From Larus michahellis (Eukaryota; Chordata; Aves; Charadriiformes; Laridae), in assembly GCF_964199755.1 (NCBI RefSeq), contig NC_133897.1, forward strand, positions 125,442,125 to 125,506,124: a stretch of 64,000 nt of DNA, in the 5' to 3' direction. The translations under genes and the position numbers were made by a program. Shown piece by piece: positions 26,301 to 59,800 of the stretch. Position 1 is the first letter of the stretch. Each line of letters opens with the position of its first letter. The notes below the pieces were generated by a model. The model made no database searches and was not told where the DNA came from. It saw only the letters and a list, made by a program, of their open reading frames with translations.

Positions 26301-28725
26301 CTGCTCTTTATCAAAGTACATTAGTTAAATTTGCAACTGTTAGCATATTGATGCTATGGGTAAAATCCAAGCCAGAAATTTATATTGTGTTTAAAGAGGT
26401 AAAGTTTCTAGAATACTCATTTCTAGTATGTCAGAGAACAATGCACAGAAAAGCTTATTGTTCAGCTATTTTCCTTAACGATTTTATTGTCTGTTCTTAG
26501 CCATGTCCCCAAGCACTAATTAGGAAATTGCTTTGACACAGAGCTTTAAAAATTGTCAAAGAAGCCTAGCTGGCGTTTTTGCCATTCTTGTTTGTGACCG
26601 AACACTCTCAATAGCCTTTTCAATCTCCCCTTTTTAATATTGATTCTGAAATCCCTAAACAGCTTAGCAGCAAAGCAAAGCTGCTTCATTAAAGGCAACT
26701 GACTTAAAAAATTTATCATCCCCGGGGGGGAAAGAACAAATAAAGAAAATTGAACCTAACATAAAGCACATCCAAGCAAACACACGTTGCTCTATGGTCC
26801 CAAAACTACAGTTGAGCTTTTTTTCCCCCCAAAAAGAGTTATATAACTGAGACCTACTGTCACACTATTTTGCAGAAGCCACGCATCTGAGAGAACTTGT
26901 GGGGAACAACACCGGATTCACAGCCATCTGCATGACAACATGGGAACTATGTGAACCAGCCACAAATATGGAAGCCTAAGAGAGGAAGAGGTGGCTGTTA
27001 CCCACTTCCATAAATTGTCCCAACACAGAAGTTAGATCTCTTACCTGTCACAGGGGAACTTTCATTGAAAACTTTTGTCTTCCTGGTTTTGAGAGCACTT
27101 GCACCAGTACCCTTGCCAGCTGCAAGACCTTCGTTCACCTTCTCTGAGGCCTAATTCAGCAGAAGTGTTTTTGAGCTTTCAGGACAAACTGACCTGGGGA
27201 ATACCTGCTCTGTGATCCTTGTTGGAATTTAGGCCACAGCTAAGTTATATTAAACCCCATGACAGGCAGGTGGGAACTGGGGGCAGCAGTTGAGTTGAGA
27301 AGCCGTGGACATACAAACTTTTATCTGAGGTGCCTGAAGTGGTAGCTGGGCACTTCAACTCTTTTGTGGACCTTTGCCTATATGATTTGCAAGTCCTTTG
27401 ATGATTTTTTTTTTACTTTATATTTGTCTTAAGAGGATCTTGTAACTCCACTATCCATTGGCATTCAACATTTCATCTGTGATCAGTTCCTAGAGATGGT
27501 GTTCTCCTCCCAGCATCGTGTACAGGCAGTGGCTTGCAATTAGTGACCGCTGGATTAGACACAAGGCAAAAAGAGATCAGTAGTGGATAAAAAAAAGCAA
27601 GGTCACGGTGACAGAACTAGATCTGCCTCACCACAGCTCCTACTATGACTGCAGAGAAAAGGACATCAGCATGATGATTTTAATAGCAGTATAAAAACAA
27701 ATATTAAGTTTACAGGAAAACTTAAATCAGAATTTATTATTAATCTCAAGTTAGTATTATATTACTCTCACTCCCTAAAATGTCAGTTATGTCCCCTTCT
27801 CCACAAAAAAGTTACTGAGATATGCTTTTTGTGCTGGGGGGGGGGGGGGGAAGTCTGAGAAAATTTTTAAACCCAGTTTCTTGAAGTGAGATAAGGTCAT
27901 GGAGATGTATGTCATTAATAAAAAGATTTAGTAAGGGTTAAAGAAAACCTAAAATATCAGTTTATGGATACAGGAGAGTGAGCAAGCGCAGGGACTTAAG
28001 ATGATGAACCTGTAACAGCTCTCTACAATGTATTCACACAATCCCTATTTTAAGGAGTGTCTGAGAGTAGAAAAGAGAAGCCATGGAACGAAGCACTACA
28101 GGTTTTTGTAAGGAGACACATCTTGTTTCCCCTTCCCCACATCTCAGCATGTACAAACTCTGGTCTGAAAGCTGCTTAGTAGCGCTTTGCGTACCTTGTG
28201 CTATTTGAGCTAACAAGCCTGACACCTTTTGCATCCATCCAAAACCTCACTCTAGCCTTTGAGCATTCAGTATTTGTGTCCTCTCTGCACTATCACAATA
28301 GTTTAGAAATGAGTTTTGTTTTTCAAGAGAAGTTGAAACCGCATCCGAGTGAGACTGTTGCCAATGCCTATCTCAGCACTGGCCTCATTAGCAAAGCTGA
28401 GATCACGCTGTGGGAACAGCATGAGAGAGTATTTTTTCATGCTTTAAATACGACACTTGCTTTTTTGGCCACCATTTCATATTTTTCCCCATTTTCAGAA
28501 GTAAGCCAGCAACTGCCAGACACTATGAACTCTCAGGACCGCGAAACTGCCGGTTTGCATAACCCAGAGGCTTGGACAGCTAGCTTGGTTGTTGCTGCAA
28601 ACACTGAAGGTAGGGCAGTGATCTGTTCGTGGTACAGCTGTAGGACCTGGGATAGGTTAAACTGTTGTTGGGGCCCCCAGCAGCAAAGCAGCAACCAGTG
28701 CTCCAAGGCGCTCCCCCCTCCAGTT
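23399..28725. other. Non-coding stretch, nothing identified
   Basis: Unique-looking DNA with the G15 run at 27836. A 161-codon frame at 25590-26075 and the start of the 28198-28893 frame have no recognisable domain. Confidence 0.55.
27836..27850. repeat. G15 homopolymer
   Basis: An uninterrupted run of 15 G. It could form a G-quadruplex or be a length-variable or assembly-sensitive site. Confidence 0.9.
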
Positions 28726-28846
28726 AAAGAATCACTGAGAATGGTTGGGGTTGAGAGGGACCTTAAAGATCATCTAGTTCCAACCCCCCTGCCATGGGCA
28801 GGGACACCTCCCACTAGACCAGGCTGCTCAAAGCCCCATCCAGCTT
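28726..28846 (-). mobile_element. CR1 LINE 3' fragment (minus)
   Basis: Starts AGAATCACTGAGAATGGTTG, then GAGAGGGACCTTAAAGATCA, CCTGCCATGGGCAGGGACAC and GGCTGCTCAAAGCCCCATCC, a typical reversed CR1 3' end. It forms the distal part of a long plus-strand open frame (28198-28893), which is therefore partly transposon-derived. Confidence 0.92.
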
Positions 28847-30299
28847 TATACCTCTTTCTCTGGGAAATGTTGTCCTGCTGGGGCCAGGCTTAATCGCCAC
28901 ACACTTCGTAATGTTTAATGTGTTATTTCCTTCACGACTCCTGCCTCCCCGTCCAGCCACTGCCTCTGCAGTGCACACTGCGCGGGGAAAGGAGCAGCAG
29001 TTAGCTGCAGCAGGCACAGCGGCAGCTGCTACTGTGTTATATACGTCTACGAGAGTCATGCATGGGCAGGGATATCATGCATGGCAGCTTTCCACTCACC
29101 CACGCTTTCCTCACATGCCTACACGTCGAGTCCTCACGGATGGTCTCAAGTAAGCATTAGTACAAAGTTCAAAGCACCTCTGGCAGATGAAGACATCTAA
29201 TGCCCCATTACCCAGCTAGTCAAGCCCTTACAGGCCCTTCTACAGCGCAGTAGCTTAAATTTCTATGAATGGAAGGCTATAACCACATCAGCAACTCTGA
29301 AAAGGTCTCAGGTTACATTAAAGCAGGCCCCAGAAAAAAAACACTATAGCCCTAACAAGAAATTTCAGAAAAAAATTTGGAAAAAATCACAAAAATATGC
29401 ACAGAATGACTCTACATTTCTCAGCTATATATCTAAGCAAGTTACTTAACGAAATATTTTATTAGAAAAACATCAGTGTAGATAAGATGTTATTTAATTG
29501 GCTTTCCTGTCAGTTATCAGCACACAACCTTTAAGTTTCCCGTAAGGCAATACTGCCCTCTTTCGGTATAATTTATTATGCACAAAATATTTGAGCCTTT
29601 CTAACCCCAGCAAGGTCAGAAAGCATTTTTAAGGTATGTACTACCTTTTTATTTCATAATAAACCGACCCGTTGAGGTTTTGGGGGGGGGGGGGGGGAGG
29701 GAGCGGAAACAACCAAAGTCCTACAAATAACAGACTTGGTTTTGATCTAAAAAGGTCACTGCTGTTAACATATGACTGAAAGCCGATGTTACAGAATGTT
29801 AGATGCAGAGCAAACACAGTACAAAAAGAGTGCATTGTATGTTTGCTCTTAGTGCTTACAGCATGAACACACACTGTGCCATTTAGCAGAGACACACACT
29901 GAAGGCCAGGACAAAACCTGAAGTTAAAAAGATTAAACCCAGGTATTTAAAGTGGTTAAAATACCAAGCAAAATCTCCTTTCAAGCTAATATTATACAAA
30001 GACTATTGCTGTACAGGCCTGGGAACTGGCAGAAATTAAAGATTTTGAAACAGAACTCAAAATTTCTTGCTAAATTTTTTGTGATATAAACCAAGCTGTT
30101 GCTACTATTTATTTACCAGTCACTTCCCCCCATATAAATTTCCCACCTCATTCCTTTATCCCTGCTCCTGTCACAAACCTAAAATAAAGAAATAAAAAAA
30201 TATGCTTTTTGATCACTTCATCAAGTAGAGAGAGATGGAAGCTTGGTTTTACCCTTGTGCTATCCTGTACTATGTTACTGACACTGCAAACAGCAGGGC
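28847..30299. other. Non-coding stretch between a CR1 and dispersed-repeat copy B
   Basis: Contains the G16 run at 29682. Otherwise nothing recognisable. Confidence 0.6.
29682..29697. repeat. G16 homopolymer
   Basis: An uninterrupted run of 16 G followed by a purine stretch (AGGGAGCGG). It is 1.8 kb from the G15 run. Confidence 0.9.
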
Positions 30300-30684
30300 A
30301 TACACTTTGTACTGAGTTTGCAAGGCCTCTGGCCTGGCTACATCTGAGCTTTCTGTCACCTCCCCATACCTTTTACTCAGTTTAGCTGTGACAGCTGATC
30401 TGGTGTCTATAGGTAACCTGTTTCACTCATGTTTACACCTTTGTGTGGTGCAAGCCTAATTTTATAACAAGACGTTATTGTTGACGGAACACAATATTTG
30501 TCATTCTCACACAATGCCACAGTGCAAAGAAATGCAGCTCCGGTATGAGAACAGAAGCCCTGAGAAGCGGAGACGGAGGAGGCAGCTGAAGTGAATACTG
30601 GCATGGGATGGCAAGAGATGGGGCCCACACTTGGAACTGGAGATCCCACAGCTGTGCACAGCTCTATAATGGTTAGGGTTGTTT

Positions 30685-30717
<33 letters not shown>

Positions 30718-31145
30718 AGGCAGACCCTAAGCTTGACAAAACTGGTCTTAGGCGTAACAAAATACAGTGTCTAACATATGCAGATTATCGCATATGAAAA
30801 AACAAGATGCAAAAGCACAGTATCCAATATACAAATGACTCCCAAGCTGATCCCAGGAGAGTAAGGAACAAGCAACATTAAAAAAAAAATTATTCCTCCC
30901 ACGAAGGACTACAGAAGTGCAGAACTCTGCTACCCTCTCCAGCAGTTGCAAGCTGTGGATTTCACACTCGGGTGAAACAAAGGGAGGTTGAGCATAATTC
31001 CAAGAAAAGGAACAGAAAAGCAAAAGTGCATGTGCTACGATTTTAATTGCATTACCGTGGTCATTATTGTGATTTTCTTTCCTCTATATAAAAGTACTCT
31101 AACTGCACTATTCTTTTGTAAAATATTTCAATCTAGACTAACCAC
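30300..31145. repeat. Unclassified dispersed repeat, copy B
   Basis: The second copy of the element at 8030-8960, 22 kb away in the same orientation. It has the same ordered landmarks but its core is T25A8 (30686-30718) rather than A/C-rich. The flanks of the two copies do not match each other, as expected for separate insertions rather than a long segmental duplication. Confidence 0.7.
30686..30718. repeat. T25A8 homopolymer junction
   Basis: An uninterrupted run of 25 T directly followed by 8 A, inside dispersed-repeat copy B. It is self-complementary over the T8/A8 junction. Confidence 0.9.
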
Positions 31146-33484
31146 GATTCTTAGACTGCTGTCTATAAGAGCATGTGATATATATAAAACCCAATGCCTA
31201 TAACAATGATTGAGTGTAACACCTTGCAAAGAATTGCCAAGAAAAACCACCTACCCCCTTCTAAGAAGCAGAGATTAGCGAGTCTCCAGATCTTCACCAG
31301 AAATCAAGTGAAAGCTTCAGTAAAAATGACCACAAAGAGTCTACCTTGGACACATAGGTTGTCAGATAGATTTGCAATCAGTATCTGCAATTTACCAACA
31401 CAATTTCAGAAGTAAGAATCTAAAGTAAGGTCCCGAACTAGTTAGTTTCCTTAAGAAGCCAAATTTTCAGAAGTGTGACATGAATAGAAGCCACTAGGCT
31501 TCAAAATCAAAGCATACAGAAACCTGATCAAACTGAATATACTGGTGCAAGAACTCAAAAGTATGTCTGAGAGAAAAGACTACCAAAGTGTGTACCAACA
31601 AAAAGCCCTATAGGTCTATTTGCCTGCAAAGAACTTTTCTCCACCTGTACTGGAGATCATCTGCATATACTACAGATGTTTGAAGAAGGGCAGTCAAGCA
31701 AGCAATAGAGCAGCAAGAAACCCTAATGAGTAATTTTTCAGTCAGGAGGAAGAGGCTAGCAAAACGGCTCACAGAGGGGAACCCAGCATTTATCATGTAC
31801 TGATACACTTTTGCTCTCTGGTTCCTCTCCTTCCAGCCTATGATCACCATGGCTGCTTGTGAATGCACGAAGGAAGAGAGAGAGAACACAATTCAGTGCC
31901 TTCTTTGCTTCTCTCTAGCACTAAGTATTTTGCAAAACATGCTGGCAAGGTATTACAGATTCCTAACTCACAGCAGTAGAGCTTTAACAGGGAACTGTAA
32001 GTTCCATTAGCTCCCGTGGAAAACCTCTTTAAGCACCACAGAACACAAAGGATGATAATTGTAAGACTCTAGAAAGAAAATGTTACCATCATGTTAAAAA
32101 GCACTGATAAATCAGCATTAAATTCTTGGTTCCATACTAACCATAAACATGGTGCAAGCCTGGGGCTAAACAAGCCAGCTTGACTTGGAACAGAGTAATT
32201 CAACAACTTGACATGTGACTGTGAAGCTACAGAAGACAGAGACAGGTATTTATCAAGCCAGACATCTAGATTTTACTGAAGTTAATTTTAGTAAAGAATA
32301 TCAACTTTAATGCCTTACCATTCATTACACCCAATGACCTTCTCAAAACAAGTTTATGTAAAGGACCTCATACTTGAATCATTTATTGTCAAACTAATTA
32401 GCAGCTCATTAAGGTGGAGTTCTGTACACACCTTTAAGAAGAACACAGGACACAACTCCTTTATCTTTTATAACTGATCAGTAAATCACACAGAGGTAGA
32501 AGCCTTCAGTTTTACTCAATTATATGAGTGAGGAAGGAGACACTCTTGAGGAGATACAGGTTTAATGAGTTAAACCAGCTTTAATCAGAACATAGCGCAT
32601 TTGATTACATTCCCTATTTGTTTTCAAACTGACAAGTAAAGATGCATTTAAAAAAAAGCAGTTTAGAGAAAAAATGTCAGGATTTTAAAAAAAGAAAATA
32701 GACTAAGTTGCCAGAACCTAAACAAGCAAGAGAATGCTCAGCTAAACAGAGGTGTTCAGGTTCCTTTCAGTGAAAACTGTTTCCCAAGTTTTTGGGATGC
32801 AGCTGTTAATTTTTTCCTCAACAACACGGGATTAAAAACTCCAGGTCTTCTGAAAAAGATTGCACTGGTCGAGTCCTCCTCCAGATCAAAGAAGATAAAC
32901 AGTCTTGGAAGTGCCAATTCATCACATCCTTCCTTACAGTGACCACAGTTACACTGCTGCTAGTCAGCTTAGCCTACCCCACCTTGTATTTTTCCTTTAA
33001 CTGCTAACAAAATAAGGCTGCACCAAAAGGGAGTTTCAACAGGACATGTGATTCACTAGTCGCTCACCACCCTTGCTATTCTTACCTCAAAGTTTTCCTT
33101 ATTAATTTTTCACCTAGATAGTTGCTCTGTTGAGGGTAAGACAGTTTCAATATTTAGAAGGAAAAAAACCAACCAAACCATGAAACTGTTCTTGAGTATG
33201 TAACTCAAGTATAGCTTCTGGGCTCTTCAGAAGAGACTAACTCTCCACAAGTACTTCAAAAATAGCACTGGGCCCAAAACAGCTATCCCGTGTCATGAGT
33301 AAAGTCTCATCTTCCAACCTTTGCAAAAATTCAACATTTAGCAAGAAGGTGTACTTCTCTAGTTCTGAAATTCAAGAATAGCGTTTATTAAAAAGTTACT
33401 GACCTACCTATGAACAAACTGGTATCTGAATTTCCAAATAACTGAAAATATTTGCAGAGAAACACAGAAATTGAAGCAAGCAGA
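31146..33484. other. Non-coding stretch downstream of PCMTD1
   Basis: AT-rich unique-looking DNA between dispersed-repeat copy B and the inferred PCMTD1 3' end. Further minus-strand AATAAA hexamers, for example near 32383, leave open a longer 3'UTR. Confidence 0.5.
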
Positions 33485-33501
33485 AACCACCAAAAAACCA
33501 T

Positions 33502-33507
33502 TTTATT
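33502..33507 (-). terminator. Candidate distal polyadenylation signal AATAAA of PCMTD1
   Basis: On the minus strand the hexamer AATAAA is followed within about 20 nt by a GT-rich run (TGGTTTTTTGGTGGTTT). That is the arrangement expected of a cleavage/polyadenylation site. Competing hexamers occur upstream at 33582 and 35235. Confidence 0.4.
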
Positions 33508-35229
33508 GCAGCAATGTCCCCATCATCAACTGAGATGGCGAAAATTAAGTTTTAATTCATTTTGCATTTCTACTTTTTTATTTATGTAAATATAAATTCA
33601 AGAGTGTAAAATAAATCCACATATAAAACACAGAAGAAATTCTTTCAGTGACTCCAAAAAAAAACTTACATACTGAAGAATCATGACAAGTCATCCGCTG
33701 TCCATTTTTCCAAGTATACAGGCGTGAAAGAATGCAGAAATTTATTCTCAAAAGCATCTGGTATGAAGTCCTTAAAGTATTTAAGTAATATTTAGTAATC
33801 TCATACTCTTGAGCTTATGGATGTAGATTCCAAGAAAATGAGACAAAAAACATCTCAAACTTTAGATTATTTAAACTCCATCTAAAATAATCCATCTCAA
33901 ACAAGATTATGTTCAATTCTTATAGCTGAAGCATCACAATTACTTTATTAGTATCATTACTTTGGAAAACTATTTCTTACTAGTTTTTCCTGCTTTTAAA
34001 ATAAAGTCAGAATACTTACTTCAGATAGTTTTGTTTACTTACACTGTAAATATATTGCGGAAAGTAACTCCACATGCTGGTACAACAGGCCTTCATGAAG
34101 TTCCACTTAAACATTACTATGATGTACCTTAAAAAAACGGGACTACAGCATGAAATGCACCATGAAGAGTCAGCGTTATGGGATTGTGTATTATCTTTTT
34201 CACAGATGCAACAAAACGCTTATATATTTTTGAAGTCAGTTTTGGACTGTTAGACCACATGAATATTGGCTGGTTATAAATAATCGGACTAGGAACATTT
34301 ACTGTTTTAGAAAGATGCGATTATTTTGTTATTACACCAAAAAATGTTAACCAATACAAAATGTATCATGCAAGATATTTCAAGAAGAATGTGTTTCACT
34401 GGGTCCAACAGGCAGATGTTTCCAATGATTGTGGCTTTTAATGTGTATCATGCCAAGTTCTTAATACACAGTGTTTTCCCTCATGGTTATGTTACAACTG
34501 AGAATGAAGAAATTAAGATGGTAAAAATCAAACAACGTTAAAAATAAGAACTGCAAGTTAACTTCACAACTAGAAGAGGAAAAATCATAGAAGGATTTAA
34601 ATCAGCACTATTGTGGGTCCCCACAGTTGCACTGCTACTCTTAGGTTTCCAAAAGATGCATATGATTTTATAAATATTTTTGTGCTAAGAGCCATGCTGA
34701 GAAACAAAATATAGGCTAGCACAAGTCTACCTTCTTGGAGATGCATGTTAAGTATAAAATTCACTTACTAAAGTGCATTTGCTGAACAAATTCTAACTTC
34801 TACTATTATAGCTATCCCGATAAGCAATACAAACTAAACTTTGTTGAAATTCTACCTCTACTTAAAAGCAGTAAATATAGATGACTGATATCTAAATTAC
34901 AATCTTGTATTACCAAACATTTTGACTCAATGCTGTGAGCTGTAGAAATAAACAAAGTGTACTGTTCTAAAACTTCCCACAAATGAGGAAGCGCCTTTAG
35001 TTAGAAATACTGAAAGCGTAGAATGGAGTTAAATAAAAGCAGAGCTGAAGTAAGCATTGCTTTGCTTCTTATTCAATATGATGTTTCATTAAGGCTCTGA
35101 GAGAAGCTGTTACTTTTCTCAAGATCTTTTGGCAAAAGATATAAATGCAGAAGAAGCACGGTCATCTGACATTTCAGAACTTGTATTTTCGTATTTCATT
35201 AAAGCCAGCTCATTCAGTGTCTGTATACA

Positions 35230-35235
35230 TTTATT
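35230..35235 (-). terminator. Candidate proximal polyadenylation signal AATAAA of PCMTD1
   Basis: A canonical AATAAA on the minus strand about 550 nt past the stop codon, in context GTGCAATAAATGTATAC. It would give a short 3'UTR isoform. The downstream GT-richness is weaker than at the distal site. Confidence 0.3.
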
Positions 35236-35779
35236 GCACTTGAGTTGTTGGAATACATCTATACCAACAGAGTAATAATGATTGCAACAAAGCCATAGTA
35301 AAATAAACTTTAAAAGGGTCTGATTCTGACATTAGAGGTTAAGTGTCTGCATGTTTAAAATGTTCCCCTAATAATAATAAATACAGACAAATTGCTCATC
35401 AAGTCAGATGCACATGTTTAACAATTATTTAGCATATATAAAATTTCACTCATCCTTTTATCAATACAAATCTGTTAGGGATCAAAAAAGACTTACCATG
35501 CAAAATATTGATTAGTGCTGCATAATGGAATATATATATCTATCAGAGTTAAAACAGCATTTTCAAAATTTAAAGAAAAATAAATTTTTAAAAAGGGATT
35601 CTACTGTTGAATGCAAGTCTTCCTTGTTGCAAAGACAAGATAGAGACAAGTTACAATTTATCGCTGTACTTCAGTCTTGATGAAAGACTAATAATAATTT
35701 GTCCACCTACTTCTTAATAAATGCTACATTTTCAAGAATAAAGGAACTATCAGTAGGCATTATTTCTACTTAAAACAAG

Positions 35780-56805
<21,026 letters not shown>

Positions 56806-59800
56806 CTGGAAAATAGATATGTTTACATAACTTGAGTTTCAAAAGATAAACAAATCAAAACTATTAGAGGGTGATGAAATACTGTTAAGTATTGGACCAC
56901 TTTATGAAGCAGAACTACTAAGTGTCAGCACAGAAAGTATTTAATCAAAATCCTGCCCTTCAGATTTTAACTCAATCCAATGGTTTTCAGCTCAGCTTTA
57001 ATATGTCAACATGGGGTATCTACATCAGCCATCAAGCTTAAGAGTTTATACTGAAAAACACTACAGTGCTAAGAACCTATCACCCCTATTACATACATTT
57101 TGGGGGACAGAAACTGTCTTTGGAGTAGCTCTAGCCCCATCCTGAGAACTAAGTGTCCAACAGCTGCTGGAGCACGTACCAACTTAGTTACATTTGAAAG
57201 GAACTGGGTTTACATGCTCTGACATCACCCCCCAGTGGGAGACAAAGCCAGGGGTGTGGTGATGTCCAGGAGATGCTTCTCACAGACGTTCACTTTTGAG
57301 TTGAACCAGAATACTAGTGCAGACAAAGCCACACACTGCTCTGTTCTAGATTCAGCACAGGAAACACCTCGGAGTATCTGAGCTCCTCCTAATGCCTGCC
57401 ATATTCACTAGAGGAGTACGAATTCCTTAAGTACCATGGAGTTTTCCACAGCTTGTCAGCTCTTAAGGGACCAGCAAGTTTCATGAATTCTACAGACTAT
57501 ATTAACTTCAAAATAACCCCTCCATATCTGTATTTTATGTACAGTTATTGCATTATTAATCACTGAACTCAAAATCCAGATGTTAACATTTCAATGTTGT
57601 GTGAACTAACACTAAACAGAACACTGGAAGAAAGGAAAACAAGGAAGTTTACTCCACCACTTCTAGATGGCTAGAGTATCCATAGTGAGCTGGTTGTTAA
57701 CGTTAGTTACAGAGTCAGCTTAGCTGAAAGAAGAAGAAAAAAGACTATCATGAATCTTGGTGCATGTTCTAGGGAACCTAGTTACAGGAAAGAGAAAAAA
57801 AAACACACAACAAAAAAACCCCAGACGCACTCATCCATGACTCTTTAATTGCATTGCTGAGTATTACCTTTTAAAAACATTCCACCTGCCTCTTCAAACC
57901 AGCATGTTTCACCGAGCATTCCTTTTAAAAAATATGAATGTAATCTTTTACCTGAGAATATTCCAACACAATTCAGCAAATTCCTGGTTTGTACAAGCCT
58001 ATTTGTGCAATCCACAAGTCAGGAATTCACATACACAATCCAGATGCCCAAGGTTATTTAAGTTATCAGAATGAAGCTGGTTCCTAAGCTTACATTGTGG
58101 GGATCACCACAACACAATTTTCATGGTTAAACACTGTAAATGAAGAACCTTCTTAGAAGACATATGAATCCTTTTCCACATGTTTAACAGGTCTCTATCA
58201 AAACAATACAATAAATCTTTCCATAAAACCAAATGGAAACTTCCAGAAACCACAAGCAACTTCAAGTTTGGTGGGTTCCCCCCCCCCCATTGCAACATTA
58301 AATACTTCTGGAGTCTAAACCACCTTCCTGAAGGGTTAAACTGCAAACAGCAGATTTCTGAAGTTAAGCACTGTAACATCCTTGTGAATGCAAAAAATGT
58401 GCTCATGTGCTGGCCTGCGGTCTAATGAGTAGATACACTTTTCTGAACACCAAGCTCAGAATCAAAGGAGCACTTAAGACTATCAAACATCAGTTCTGAG
58501 CGGGCATGTATAAAGATGCACATAATCCTAAATAAGGGAAAACTATGATTAAACTTTGAAATTTGCTTTGGCCTGCTATTTTCCTCTTGCTTTTAAAAAA
58601 AGTTTCTACAGTATTCAACACCAAAGTTGTACAATTCTTATCCCTCCCCTGTCTAAATGGCCACCACAAAACAGTCTTCCAACAAAGCAAATCTCATCTC
58701 TATTTGCAATTTTGACCATCAGAAGTGTTTCCTTATCCTTGCCTTGCATTAATTCACATAAAACACGAAGTCATTAATAAAGCTGAGTACCAGTGCTAAA
58801 ATATACATCTAGGTTTAAACTTTCAAGCATATGAGCTCAAATTACCAGATCATACAATCACAAAGCTTCTCCTTAATTACAAACATAGTTTATAGTGGGG
58901 AGAGCAAGGTCGGACTGCTGAGGGCTGCAAGAGCCGTGGTAAAATCATGGGGGAAAACATCACTGGGGCAATTACCAACCAGCAGGAAAACCTCTGGTGA
59001 AAGCAGAAAAACTGCACTTCTCAACATCCTAGTGTTCCACAGTAGAGCGAGTAGGCCTGTGTGTCTTCAATCACACAGGAATAATGCCTTTCTATTTGTG
59101 AAAAAACTAAGGGACAATTTAGACAGGAAATATGCAACTTGAGGGATGATTTATTTTAGATGAAAAATAATTTGTAAAAATATTCCAGCCCTGCTCACTT
59201 GTCTGCGCTTGCAAACCTAAAGCTTCAATTACCTACTGAACCAAATGATAGTTAACAAGTGATCTACAGTGACTAGAACAGTAGTTTTTGCCATCCCTTA
59301 ACCCTGAAAAGGTCGTGACTGTCTTGAGATACGCTTGGAAATAATTTTAACTAACAAATAAATGCAAGAACTGAGTTTCTTGAAGACTAATGCAGCTGCT
59401 ACACTTGAGAAGCAGAACCACCACTTACAGCCCTACCTGCAGCGTGCATTCACTACCTCGCACCAGCAGATGGAGAACTTCACCAACTATCTACTCAACT
59501 GCTGAGCAGACAAATACACGAACGCCTCAGATAGAAAAAGGCAATCTTTCAACCTAAAATTCCTTTCAATCAAGAAAATGTCTTTACTAGTTCCACATAA
59601 AATTTCTTTCCTGGAAGTAAGATTTGCTAATTTCAATATACTCACTACACTAAAACAGAATTAACTACTGTTTTCATTATTTTGTAATTTTACATTCTTA
59701 GTATTATCTGACAGCTAAAGTTACTGCGGTATCACAAGAGTTTCTACTGATGACACCCACCGAGTGTTTCATCTGCATCACTCGTTATCACGCAGAACCT

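Larger units (their letters stand above)
33485..35779 (-). other. PCMTD1: PCMTD1 3'UTR (extent inferred)
   Basis: AT-rich unique sequence downstream of the stop codon with no convincing coding frame or young repeat. The distal end is placed at the AATAAA at 33507-33502. Earlier minus-strand AATAAA hexamers, for example at 35235-35230 and 33582-33577, could give shorter 3' ends. The end is inferred from hexamers only. Confidence 0.5.

Noticed and set aside
2690..31145. The LTR and the dispersed repeats as parts of one large provirus
   Set aside because: The elements differ in sequence, CR1 insertions and unique DNA lie between them, and no gag/pol/env sequence is recognisable.
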